Below, in pieces: positions 44,268 to 53,224 of a stretch of 64,000 nucleotides of DNA (position 1 is the first letter of the stretch; each line of letters opens with the position of its first letter). The stretch is from contig CANNFM010000005.1 in NCBI GenBank assembly GCA_947503835.1, forward strand, positions 186,001 to 250,000. The letters are read 5' to 3'. Origin of the DNA: an uncultured Aquimarina sp. Lineage in GTDB: Bacteria; Bacteroidota; Bacteroidia; Flavobacteriales; Flavobacteriaceae. The notes below the pieces were generated by a model. That model saw only the letters and a program-made list of their open reading frames with translations, had not been told where the DNA came from and did no database searches. The position numbers were made by a program, and so were the translations under genes.

Positions 44268-45149
44268 ATGAGTCTTTTAGAGCAGAATGTACATCGAGAA
44301 ATTACGTCCTTAACACCAAAAGATTGTTTCCTTATTTTTGATAGAGTAAAAGATAGTTTTGATTTTCCGGTACATTTTCATCCGGAGTATGAACTAAATT
44401 TTATTAGTAATGGAAAAGGAGTGCGTCGTATCATAGGAGATCATATGGAAGATATCGATGATATTGAACTTGTACTTGTTGGGCCTAATCTTTTTCATGG
44501 CTGGACATTGAATAATTGTACACAAAAAGATATTCATGAGATAACAATTCAGTTTCCTAATGATTTGCTCGAAGAAAAACTTTTAAACAGGTCTATTATG
44601 AAGCCAATTCATGATATGTTTGAAAATTCTTCACATGGTATATTGTTTTCTAAAGAGACAGCTCATGAATTATATCCAAAAATAAGAAGTATTGTGAGCC
44701 TCCAGGGCTTAGATTACTTACTTTCTTTAGTTTCTCTATTGCATTCTCTAGCCCTTTCAGAGGGACAAAAGAAATTGTCTACATATTCACCCGTCAAAGA
44801 AGATTTTCATAATAGTGATAAAATAAAAATTGTATACGACTATCTACAAGAGAATTTTAACAAGAAAATTAAGGTACAGGATTTAGCATCATTAATTAAT
44901 ATGACAGAAGTGACCTTTGGGCGATTTATGAAGAGTCGAACAGGTAAAACTTTTATCGAATATCTAAATTATATGCGCATAGGGTTTGCTTCTCAATGGT
45001 TATTAGAAAAAGAAGACTCTATAGCAGAAATAGCATATAGTTGTGGTTTTAATAATGTGTCTAATTTTAATCGTGTTTTTAAAGCAAATAAAGGATGTAC
45101 ACCTTCTGAGTATAAGAAAAATTTTGAAGGGATTAAAAGAATTTTTTAG
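44268..45149 (+). CDS. AraC-family transcriptional regulator (cupin sensor)
   Basis: A 293-residue regulator divergent from the mannan operon. The N-terminal cupin (FPVHFHPEYELNFISNGKGVRRIIGD...LVLVGPNLFHGW) would bind a sugar, and the C-terminal double helix-turn-helix is clear (IKVQDLASLINMTEVTFGRFMK, then SIAEIAYSCGFNNVSNFNRVFKANKGCTPSEYKK). AraC regulators beside transporters and glycosidases typically activate the adjoining operon, and the 193-bp gap is a suitable place for that. Downstream, an imperfect hairpin at about 45157-45183 may end the transcript. Confidence 0.93.
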   Translation: MSLLEQNVHREITSLTPKDCFLIFDRVKDSFDFPVHFHPEYELNFISNGKGVRRIIGDHMEDIDDIELVLVGPNLFHGWTLNNCTQKDIHEITIQFPNDLLEEKLLNRSIMKPIHDMFENSSHGILFSKETAHELYPKIRSIVSLQGLDYLLSLVSLLHSLALSEGQKKLSTYSPVKEDFHNSDKIKIVYDYLQENFNKKIKVQDLASLINMTEVTFGRFMKSRTGKTFIEYLNYMRIGFASQWLLEKEDSIAEIAYSCGFNNVSNFNRVFKANKGCTPSEYKKNFEGIKRIF

Positions 45150-45300
45150 ATAGTATCTTAGTTATTATTACTCCTTAACTAAGAAGAAAGTATAATAATA
45201 CCCTGATTTTCAAATGTGTATTTTAATCTAGAAAGAGGTTGTTTTAAGAATCCGCATATAAAATGATAAAATAGTGTTATCTATTAATTGTGTTAAGGTT

Positions 45301-45376
45301 TAAATTTGAAGTTGTTAACATTTGTGATCGAACAAAACATTGAATTTAACAATATGAATTATACAAATTCGTTGTT
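45301..45376 (+). promoter_or_regulatory. Promoter-like box and inverted repeat before the GH5 gene
   Basis: TAAATTTG at 45301-45308 fits the -7 consensus, and an imperfect inverted repeat (AACAA...GAATT / AATTC...TTGTT, 45348-45376) lies between it and the ATG at 45434. Both are weak signals in an AT-rich 284-bp gap in which I see no gene. Confidence 0.25.
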
Positions 45377-45433
45377 AAAAAGAATTGTTCGGGATATTTA
45401 TTAATCATACAAACTCAACTTAAACCATCAACA

Positions 45434-48319
45434 ATGAAAAAAATTATCATTCTGTTGTGCATTATTTTTTCTTCACAAATTTATGCGCAAAGATCCCAGA
45501 AACTCTGGAACAACCAACCTAATTACAAGAACGAACTCCAAAAAGACGTTAAAAAAAGTCTTAACTTGAAACATCTTGCAAAGTATTTTGAAAAGGATAA
45601 TCAGAATATTAAAAATTTGGAAAAACAAACCTCATCTGTACAAAACTTTCCTTTCGTAAATGGTATCAATATCGCATGGATTAATTTTGGTAGAGATACT
45701 GGAGTAGATCCTTTTAATGGCAGTCAATACCATCCAGAGCTTAATCAATTTGGTCAGGCCATGGATTTTGTTAAAAGCAATGGAGGAAACGTAATGCGAT
45801 GGTGGTATCATACTAATGGATCTACAAATCCTGTGTATGACCAAAACCAAAAAGTAGCACGTAACCCTTCTTTTTTTCACGATGATGTTAAGGATATATT
45901 AGACTTGGCGCAAAGTAAAGGTATTAAAGTACAAATCTGTCTCTGGTCTTTTGATATGCTTAAAGATCAATGGGGAGCAGATGCTGCAGCGAACAAAAAA
46001 TTACTTACCCAAAGTGATTATACGAGTGCATATATAAATAACGCATTACTTCCTTTGGTTAATGCCATAGGAAATCATCCTGCGCTTTATGCCTGGGAAA
46101 TTTTTAATGAACCAGAAGGAATGACTAATGAGTATGCTAGTCATTGGCCAGGATTTAAGGAAAAAATCACAATGCAAGACATTCAGCGATTTGTAAATAA
46201 AACATCAGGGGCTATTAGAAGAGCACAGCCTAATGTGAAAATTACAAATGGCGCTTTGGGGTTTTTGACTAATGTTGAAGATGCGGCTAATGGATTTTGG
46301 AATGCATATTCTGATGCTAATCTTAAGAGTGTAGGAGGAGACCAGGATGGGTATTTAGATTTTTATAATATTCATTATTATAGCTGGGCTAGATCTAAAG
46401 GGTCGCCATTTCATAATAATTATAGCGTAAATAAGGTGGATAAAGCTGCTGTGATAGGAGAGTATTATCCAGATGATTTATCTTTTGGATCTCAAGGAGG
46501 TGATAATGATCATACTTTGCCAACAATACCTTCTGTAGATTTAGGAACAACTCTTGTAGATAGAGGTTGGCATGGTACATTAATATGGTCCTGGACAGAC
46601 AGGAGTTCTTCGACAGAAAGAAGCAGAATGGCTACGATCATGAGAAATGTGAGTACAAATGGACCATCACCATCTGTAGATGAAGTTTCGTTCAACAATG
46701 CTCCCACAACAATTGCTCCACAACGATCTTATACTTTTAATATCGATTATAAAGCTTCGACCAATCGAGAGATAGTAGTAGAATTTTGGTCGGCCAACAG
46801 TTGGCTGGGAGAACAAGCAGAAACTGTTTCTACCGGATCGGGTACTCAATCTGTTACTGTAAACCTTCCTAGTGAACCATCACCAGGTTCTGGTTATTTT
46901 TACAAAACGTATATACGACCAGTTGGTACTACCTGGCAACAGGCTATAGATAGAGATCAGGTTGATAACGTTACAGTGACAAATGCAAGTACAGTTGATG
47001 AGGTTGCTTTTAATAATGCACCTACATCAATTAGTTCACAAACATCATATACTTTTAATATTGATTATAAGGCTACGACTAATCGCGAAGTAGTAGTAGA
47101 ATTTTGGTCGGCTAATAGTTGGTTAGGGGAAAAAATGGAAGCTGTTTCTGCTGGATCGGGTACCCAATCTGTTACAGTTACTCTTCCTAGTGAACCATCA
47201 CCAGGTTCTGGTTATTTTTATAAAGCGTATATACGACCCGTAGGTACTACCTGGCAAGAAGCAATACATAGAGATCAGGTAGACAATGTAACAGTGACTA
47301 GTGGAATAACTGTAGATGAGGTTACCTTCAATAACGCACCAACATCAATTAGCCCACAACGATCATATACTTTTACTATGGATTATAAGGCCAAGACTAA
47401 TCGCGAAATAGTGGTGGAGTTCTGGTCATCTAGTAATTGGTTAGGAGAACAAGTAGAAACAGTTTCTGAAGGTGCAGGAACACAATCTGTTACAGTTACT
47501 CTTCCTAGTGAACCATCACCAGGTTCTGGTTATTTTTATAAAGCACATATACGACCTGTAGGGACTACATATGAAGATGCGTTATTTAGAGATCAGGTTG
47601 ATAATGTAACCGTTAGAGGTTCGCAATTGATAGCAAATGGAACCTATTACTTGACATCTACGCAGTCTAATCAACGAATGAGATCCAGATCAAGAGAAAA
47701 TCATAGTGCTGTAATGCGTTACCCCAGAAGTTATGATAATCAGCGTTGGATATTTAACCATCTGGGCGATAATATCTATACCATTAAAAATAGAAGTACA
47801 AATAGATATTTAGAAGTTCGAGATGCTAGATGCTCTAACGGCGGTAATGTAATGACCTGGACAAGTGCCAATGATAATCATCAAAAATGGAAAGTGGTTA
47901 CCAATGGGGCTGGTGTATATGCTCTTAAACCTATGCATTGTGAGCAATTAGCATTAGATCGAGATGGCGGTAGAAGAAATGCGAATGTACATGTGTGGGA
48001 GTTTGATGCTTCTAACAATAATCAAAAGTGGCAAATACAACCATACGGTGGTAGGGCACAATTTACTAATGATATGATTGCGTCAAAAGAAAGTATAGAT
48101 GTAAATATTAAAGTTTATCCTAACCCAGCTATAGATTTTGTACAACTTAAAGGTATTGAAAAAGGTGATGCTATCTTAATTTATGATCTTTATGGAAATG
48201 TCTATAGAGATTTTACCGCAAAGAAAAATTCTGAGGTAATTTCGGTAGAAGAGCTAAATCCTGGATATTATATCATTGCTATTGCAGGAAAAACAAAATT
48301 GAAACTTATTAAAAAGTAA
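45434..48319 (+). CDS. Secreted GH5-type endoglycanase with triple repeat, ricin-type CBM and T9SS tail
   Basis: A 961-residue secreted enzyme. Signal peptide (1-19), GH-A barrel (about 70-405) with acid/base Glu226 in WEIFNEPEG and nucleophile Glu343 in AVIGEYYPDD, then three near-identical modules of about 105 residues (from 415, 521 and 627, each starting VDEVxFNNAP), a ricin-B-type CBM13 (about 735-875, QRWIFN, NHQKWKV, NNQKWQI) and a Por sorting domain (VYPNPAIDF). GH5 subfamily is not certain; cellulase or mannanase activity both fit, and the mannan operon next door favours mannanase. The three modules may be carbohydrate-binding. It is followed by a strong terminator. Confidence 0.88.
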   Translation: MKKIIILLCIIFSSQIYAQRSQKLWNNQPNYKNELQKDVKKSLNLKHLAKYFEKDNQNIKNLEKQTSSVQNFPFVNGINIAWINFGRDTGVDPFNGSQYHPELNQFGQAMDFVKSNGGNVMRWWYHTNGSTNPVYDQNQKVARNPSFFHDDVKDILDLAQSKGIKVQICLWSFDMLKDQWGADAAANKKLLTQSDYTSAYINNALLPLVNAIGNHPALYAWEIFNEPEGMTNEYASHWPGFKEKITMQDIQRFVNKTSGAIRRAQPNVKITNGALGFLTNVEDAANGFWNAYSDANLKSVGGDQDGYLDFYNIHYYSWARSKGSPFHNNYSVNKVDKAAVIGEYYPDDLSFGSQGGDNDHTLPTIPSVDLGTTLVDRGWHGTLIWSWTDRSSSTERSRMATIMRNVSTNGPSPSVDEVSFNNAPTTIAPQRSYTFNIDYKASTNREIVVEFWSANSWLGEQAETVSTGSGTQSVTVNLPSEPSPGSGYFYKTYIRPVGTTWQQAIDRDQVDNVTVTNASTVDEVAFNNAPTSISSQTSYTFNIDYKATTNREVVVEFWSANSWLGEKMEAVSAGSGTQSVTVTLPSEPSPGSGYFYKAYIRPVGTTWQEAIHRDQVDNVTVTSGITVDEVTFNNAPTSISPQRSYTFTMDYKAKTNREIVVEFWSSSNWLGEQVETVSEGAGTQSVTVTLPSEPSPGSGYFYKAHIRPVGTTYEDALFRDQVDNVTVRGSQLIANGTYYLTSTQSNQRMRSRSRENHSAVMRYPRSYDNQRWIFNHLGDNIYTIKNRSTNRYLEVRDARCSNGGNVMTWTSANDNHQKWKVVTNGAGVYALKPMHCEQLALDRDGGRRNANVHVWEFDASNNNQKWQIQPYGGRAQFTNDMIASKESIDVNIKVYPNPAIDFVQLKGIEKGDAILIYDLYGNVYRDFTAKKNSEVISVEELNPGYYIIAIAGKTKLKLIKK
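46676..47617 (+). repeat. Triple in-frame repeat inside the GH5 gene
   Basis: Copies start at 46676, 46994 and 47312 (318 bp each for the first two). Blocks such as CTTCCTAGTGAACCATCACC are identical in all three, while the first parts differ at more positions, suggesting recent duplication or ongoing homogenisation. Confidence 0.9.
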
Positions 48320-48355
48320 GAACGAAAAACACATCTTTTTTAATCGTCTAAATGC

Positions 48356-48384
48356 AAAGGCTAGCAATACTGCTAGCCTTTTTT
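48356..48384 (+). terminator. Intrinsic terminator after the GH5 gene
   Basis: A perfect 11-bp stem (AAAGGCTAGCA, 48356-48366, complement 48371-48381), a 4-base loop and a following T run. It lies 37 bp past the stop. Confidence 0.92.
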
Positions 48385-48512
48385 GATTTTTGTAATAATC
48401 TCAACAACTAAAAAATCAATGCCTTAATTAACAGTTGATTTTCGTAAATTTAAGTTTTGATTAGTACTCTTATACCATGTCTACATGGTATTATAACCTA
48501 AAACCATCTATC

Positions 48513-50138
48513 ATGAAAGGACAAATAATGTCTTACCAGCTTACTACTAATGCTATTTTAGAATATGGTAATAGCGTTTTTCCGCATCAATCAATAATTA
48601 GTCATTTACCCGATAAAACAAGACATGAGTATCGTGTTGCAGATCTCTACAAGCGATGTAAAAAACTTTCTAATGCATTGATTACTAAGCTTGGGGTTAA
48701 GCGTGGGGATATGATTGGTACTTTTGCATGGAATCATTATCAACATGTTGAATTGTATTATGCGATTCCTGGTGCAGGTGCTATTTGTCACACGATTAAT
48801 ATTAGATTATCAGAACAACAGATAGAGTATATTATTAATAATTCTGAAGATAAAGTCATTTTTATAGATGCTTCTCTAGTCCCGATGTTAGAAAAAATGG
48901 CTTCACTTTTGGTTACTGTAGAACATTTTGTGATCATTAATGCTTCTTCTGGTTTTAAAACTACATTACTCAATGTTATTCATTATGAAGATTTGTTAGA
49001 AGGAGTGTCTGATAATTTTGATTGGGTAGAGAGTGAAGAAAATGATGCCTGTGCAATGTGTTATACAAGTGGTACTACCGGGCAACCTAAAGGAGCCCTA
49101 TATTCTCATCGTTCTACTTATCTGCATGCATTAAGTATTATGTCACCAAATGCAGGGTGTTATAGTGCTAATGATACCATACTTTTAATCGTACCACAAT
49201 TTCATGTGATGGCATGGGGATTTCCGTATATGTGTTTATTGGCGGGTGCCACTATGGTGCTTCCTTCTTCAAACCTTCAGCCGGATGCTATCATACAGAT
49301 GCTAGAAAAGGAAAAAATAAACAAAGCTAATGGTGTACCGACTATTTGGCTTGGGGTATACGAGGCTCTTAAAAAGAATCCTCCAAAAGAAAAATTAGCA
49401 TTAGAAGAATATCTTGTTGGCGGATCTGCATTACCACAAAGCCTTATTGAAGGTTTTGAAAAAGATTTCGGAGTAAAAGGAGTCCACGCATGGGGAATGA
49501 CAGAAACCTCTCCGTTAGGAAGCATATCAAGATTACAACCCAAACATAAAAACTTACCGGCAAAAGAACAATTAAAAATACGCGCCAAGCAAGGGATAGA
49601 AATACCGGGGATAGAACTACGAATAGTGCAGGAAGATGGCACTGTAGCTCCAAGGGATGGAGTTGCAGTAGGTGAGCTAGAAGTGCGAGGTGTATGGGTT
49701 ATCGATTCATATTATAAAACTTCGAGTAGAGAAAAATTCTCAGATGATGGGTGGTTTAAAACAGGTGATGTAAGTACTATAGATGCCGATGGATATATGG
49801 AAATTACTGATCGAACCAAAGATCTTATAAAAAGTGGAGGGGAGTGGATCTCTAGTGTGGCTATTGAAATTGCAATAATGGGTCACGATAAGGTAATGGA
49901 GGCAGCTGTGATTGCCATACCCGATGATAAATGGGTAGAACGCCCGCTTGCTGGAGTTGTTCTACGAGATAAAGATCAAAAAGTTACCCCAGAAGAATTA
50001 ATTGCCTTTTTAGGAAAAGATTTTGCTAAATATCAAATTCCAGAACATTATGTATTCTTAGATGAAATCCCTAAAACCAGCGTGGGGAAGTTTAATAAAA
50101 AGGAAATGAGACGTCTTTATGCAGAGGGACAATTATAA
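48513..50138 (+). CDS. Fatty acyl-CoA synthetase (AMP-binding family)
   Basis: ATP-dependent acyl-CoA ligase. The ATP/AMP motif is YTSGTTGQPKGA, and the later VGGSALPQS, WGMTETSP, GWFKTGDV and DRTKDLIKSGGEWI segments with the C-terminal Lys (TSVGKFNKKEMR) are intact. The start at 48513 (MKGQIMSYQLT) is preferred because the family commonly begins this way; in-frame ATGs at 48477 and 48528 are alternatives. The length of about 541 residues is normal for medium/long-chain ligases. It is unrelated to the sugar genes around it and lies after a strong terminator. Confidence 0.93.
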   Translation: MKGQIMSYQLTTNAILEYGNSVFPHQSIISHLPDKTRHEYRVADLYKRCKKLSNALITKLGVKRGDMIGTFAWNHYQHVELYYAIPGAGAICHTINIRLSEQQIEYIINNSEDKVIFIDASLVPMLEKMASLLVTVEHFVIINASSGFKTTLLNVIHYEDLLEGVSDNFDWVESEENDACAMCYTSGTTGQPKGALYSHRSTYLHALSIMSPNAGCYSANDTILLIVPQFHVMAWGFPYMCLLAGATMVLPSSNLQPDAIIQMLEKEKINKANGVPTIWLGVYEALKKNPPKEKLALEEYLVGGSALPQSLIEGFEKDFGVKGVHAWGMTETSPLGSISRLQPKHKNLPAKEQLKIRAKQGIEIPGIELRIVQEDGTVAPRDGVAVGELEVRGVWVIDSYYKTSSREKFSDDGWFKTGDVSTIDADGYMEITDRTKDLIKSGGEWISSVAIEIAIMGHDKVMEAAVIAIPDDKWVERPLAGVVLRDKDQKVTPEELIAFLGKDFAKYQIPEHYVFLDEIPKTSVGKFNKKEMRRLYAEGQL

Positions 50139-50200
50139 GTTACCGTCTACTTGTTTTTGTGTTTTTATGAGATCTTGATGAATCGCGAGTTTTTTTTTAT

Positions 50201-50830
50201 TTAATTATTAGTTCTTTTCACCATAGATAACATCAAACCACTAAAGATCAATAAAGTTCCGATAATCTTATTTTGTAAATGGATTTTCTTTCGATCTTCT
50301 AGATACTTTTTTAATTTTGAAGCGAATTTAACATATACTAATAAGCAAATCCCATCAATTGCTAAATAGGTAATTCCAAGAACGATAACTTGAGGAGCAA
50401 ATGCCAAATTTTGATCAATAAATAGAGGGAAAAGAGCTGCAAAAAAGACAATTGCTTTTGGATTTGATGCCGACATAAAGAACCCTTCACTATAGAGTTT
50501 TAAAAAACTTTTTTCCTGTTTCTTTTTTTTGAATTCCCCAATTTTAGGAACTGAAATTATTTTTATCACCCCCATGTATATTAAGTATCCAACACCTACC
50601 CATTTTATTAGGCTAAAAATTTCTCCAGAAGAAATTACAATCGATGCCAATCCCAGAGAGGATAAAATTATTTGTATAGAATTAGCAGACAAATCTCCCA
50701 ATATGGTTCCAATTGTTTTCTTGGTTCCGTGACTCATACTATTAGCAGATGCCAGTAATACACTTGGCCCAGGGGTTACCCCAATTACTAAAACTGTTGC
50801 GATAAAAGAAATCCAAAGTGTGGTATTCAT
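50201..50830 (-). CDS. LysE/RhtB-family exporter
   Basis: A 209-residue inner-membrane protein with about six hydrophobic segments. The N-terminal ATVLVIGVTPGPSVLLASANSMSHGTKK segment is the family signature. LysE/RhtB proteins export amino acids or related small molecules. It is convergent with the acyl-CoA ligase, with only 62 bp between stops and no clear hairpin there, and shares strand with the reductase upstream at 51435. Confidence 0.92.
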   Translation of the reverse strand: MNTTLWISFIATVLVIGVTPGPSVLLASANSMSHGTKKTIGTILGDLSANSIQIILSSLGLASIVISSGEIFSLIKWVGVGYLIYMGVIKIISVPKIGEFKKKKQEKSFLKLYSEGFFMSASNPKAIVFFAALFPLFIDQNLAFAPQVIVLGITYLAIDGICLLVYVKFASKLKKYLEDRKKIHLQNKIIGTLLIFSGLMLSMVKRTNN

Positions 50831-50880
50831 AGTAATGCGTTTTTAACTGGTTAACAATGTATGTAGGATAGCACATATTT

Positions 50881-51435
50881 TTATTCTTTTTTTACTTCAT
50901 ACCACAATTCCACCATTCCGTCTTTGTATGTTGTAACGTCTTTTAGATGCAATAGCTGTTCTTGGCCGATGTAATCAAAAAATAGTGTCCCGTCACCCAA
51001 AATAATGGGCATGATCGATATTATAATGTCGTCTGCCAGTTTCAGGCACATAAATTCTTTAGTACTTATTGCTCCTCCTACCATCCATATATTACTATAT
51101 TTTGGCTTTAGTTGGTGGTTTACAAGTTTTTCCAGATCACCTGAGTATAATTCGACATTTTCTTTATCAACCATCAGATCTCTATGGGTCAACACAATAA
51201 CCGGGACATTACCATAGGGCCATCCAAGTTTCAAAGCATGTTCATATGTTCGAGAACCCATAACATAGCAGTCTATTGAATCAATAAATTTTGTTACATC
51301 TTCTTCAGAGAGAGTAATACCTTTCTCATAATTGTCTGTCGATTGAAGCCACGAAACACTCTGATCTTTTTTGGCGATAAAACCATCAAGACTCGAAACC
51401 ATGTGTATTGTTACTTTGGATGTGTCTGTTGCCAT
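50881..51435 (-). CDS. RibD C-terminal / dihydrofolate reductase-like protein
   Basis: A 184-residue cytoplasmic protein of the RibD_C/DHFR-like NADPH-binding family. MVSSLDGFIAKKDQ, YVMGSRTYEHAL, VIVLTHRD and NIWMVGGA...PIILGDGTLFF follow the family pattern. These stand-alone members are distinct from true FolA, and their substrates are mostly unknown. It is 50 bp upstream of the LysE gene on the same strand. Confidence 0.88.
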   Translation of the reverse strand: MATDTSKVTIHMVSSLDGFIAKKDQSVSWLQSTDNYEKGITLSEEDVTKFIDSIDCYVMGSRTYEHALKLGWPYGNVPVIVLTHRDLMVDKENVELYSGDLEKLVNHQLKPKYSNIWMVGGAISTKEFMCLKLADDIIISIMPIILGDGTLFFDYIGQEQLLHLKDVTTYKDGMVELWYEVKKE

Positions 51436-51837
51436 TTTTCAAATATCAACAAGAATAGTATAGTTAGTAATTCCTAAAATATAAAAATAATAATTGCCAA
51501 TAAAAATACCGATCAATTTTGTCTAATATCGGTAACAACGATATTAAAAAGGTAACATAGGTAGAGTTCAAGTAATCAATCTTAAATGTGGTTTATTATT
51601 AAAACATTGATATTAAATTGATTGTGATGTTGATAATGTCAATTACTGAAACCCTAGCCTTTTTGAATGGCTTAATCATGTTTTAATAGAGGTGTCCTTA
51701 TTAATCTTAATAAAATGTTAATTATACATTGAAATTGTGTATTTTTGTTAAAAAAATTAACAAAGTAAGATGTGATATTTGACTTTTTAGACTTTCTATA
51801 GTCTAACTATATATAATCAATTTTAAAGCCCCAAAAT
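51436..51837. other. 402-bp gene-free gap with promoter-like elements
   Basis: No gene seen. A 7-bp inverted repeat TACCGAT/ATCGGTA at 51507-51534 lies about 72 bp upstream of the reductase start. TATTTTTG at 51740-51747 fits the -7 consensus about 90 bp before the diheme peroxidase, followed by a short inverted repeat TAGACT/AGTCTA at 51788-51805. All are weak signals. Confidence 0.4.
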
Positions 51838-53028
51838 ATGAATATAAGAAAAGTAGTTTTGTCTATTTCTATAATCACACTAGTTTCCTGCTCTGGTGAT
51901 GAAGACGGATATGTAGATGTGTCTAATGAAAATAATACAATCACAGCAAACTCAGCTGTACTTCAAGGCGTTTTTGGAGATAATATAGATTTGGATAATT
52001 TAGCTAATTACGCCAACCAACTTATTCCCAATTATATTACCAAAGATAATACGGGTGTCAATCCAATAACAGATGCAAAAGCAACACTAGGTCGAGTTTT
52101 ATTTTATGATAAAAATTTATCTGTAGATAATACTATAGCATGTGCAAGTTGTCATCAACAAGCCTTTGCATTTGGTGATAACCATGATGTAAGTACAGGA
52201 GTGAATGGCGTTACCGGAAGACATAGTATGCGCTTAATTAATACAAGATTTGCCAGAGAAACACGTTTTTTTTGGGATGAACGCGCTAATACACTTGAAG
52301 AACAAACTACACAACCTATACAGGATCATGCCGAAATGGGCTTTAGTGGGCAAAATGGAGATCCGGCACTATCGGATCTTTTGACAAAGTTAGAAGCCTT
52401 GGATTATTATCAGGAGTTATTTCAGTTTGCATATGGTAATACTACAATTTCTGAAGCCCGCTTACAGGAAAGTATGGCTCAGTTTATTCGTAGTATACAA
52501 TCTTTTGATGCTAAATACGATGTAGGGAGGTCAGTTGTTCAGAATGATAATCAGCAGTTTCCTAATTTCACTGCACAGGAAAATGAAGGAAAAGATTTAT
52601 TTTTTAGACCACCTAATCAAAATGGAGCAGGATGTATTACGTGTCATGCTGCACCAGAGTTTGATATTGATCCAATGAGTTTAAATAATGGTGTTATTGG
52701 TGTTTTTACAGATGCCACGGCAACCGATCTTACGGTAACCCGGGCACCGACTTTAAGAGATATTTTTAATAGCGCCGGTGTTATTAATGGTGCGTTAATG
52801 CATGATGCCAGTATGGCTTCTGCAACCGAGGCTATAGAACATTATAATGCAATCGATGCTACAGGAAATACAAATCTTGATAACCGTTTGCGTGGTGTGC
52901 CAGGAGGTAATGGACAGAACCTTAACCTAACTACAGCAGAAATTCAGGCGCTCGAAGCATTTATTAAAACACTATCAGGGGCCAGTGTATACACAGATGC
53001 AAAGTGGAGTAATCCTTTTATCAACTAA
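51838..53028 (+). CDS. Diheme cytochrome c peroxidase-like lipoprotein (CcpA/MauG family)
   Basis: A 396-residue lipoprotein (TLVSC, Cys18) with two heme-attachment sites, CASCH at 102-106 and CITCH at 266-270, spaced as in diheme peroxidases. LGRVLFYDKNLS, FFWDERANTLEEQ and TRAPTLRDI...MHDASMASATEAIEHYN are family segments. It likely reduces hydrogen peroxide in the periplasm using electrons from a small cytochrome. It stands alone on the + strand between the reductase and the beta-glucan cluster. Confidence 0.93.
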   Translation: MNIRKVVLSISIITLVSCSGDEDGYVDVSNENNTITANSAVLQGVFGDNIDLDNLANYANQLIPNYITKDNTGVNPITDAKATLGRVLFYDKNLSVDNTIACASCHQQAFAFGDNHDVSTGVNGVTGRHSMRLINTRFARETRFFWDERANTLEEQTTQPIQDHAEMGFSGQNGDPALSDLLTKLEALDYYQELFQFAYGNTTISEARLQESMAQFIRSIQSFDAKYDVGRSVVQNDNQQFPNFTAQENEGKDLFFRPPNQNGAGCITCHAAPEFDIDPMSLNNGVIGVFTDATATDLTVTRAPTLRDIFNSAGVINGALMHDASMASATEAIEHYNAIDATGNTNLDNRLRGVPGGNGQNLNLTTAEIQALEAFIKTLSGASVYTDAKWSNPFIN

Positions 53029-53101
53029 TTAGTATTGGTATTTAGAATATGAAGTGATATAGATAATATTATTTCATGATCCAGGCAAAGCTCCGCTTTG
53101 A

Positions 53102-53193
53102 GAATCACAAAAAGAATCACTTAGCTTTGTTTCAAAAAAGAAGCGAGCTTCATTTCTGAAACTCGCTTTGTAATTCACATTTTTTTGTGATTC
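53102..53193. repeat. Nested inverted repeat between convergent genes
   Basis: An outer 12-bp perfect inverted repeat (GAATCACAAAAA at 53102-53113, complement at 53182-53193) encloses an inner 7-bp one (AAGCGAG at 53141-53147, CTCGCTT at 53162-53168). It lies between the convergent peroxidase and GH64 genes and could act as a bidirectional terminator, though its large loops make it unlike a simple one. Confidence 0.6.
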
Positions 53194-53224
53194 ATTCGTG
53201 ACTTCGGCTGGATTCAAACAGGAA

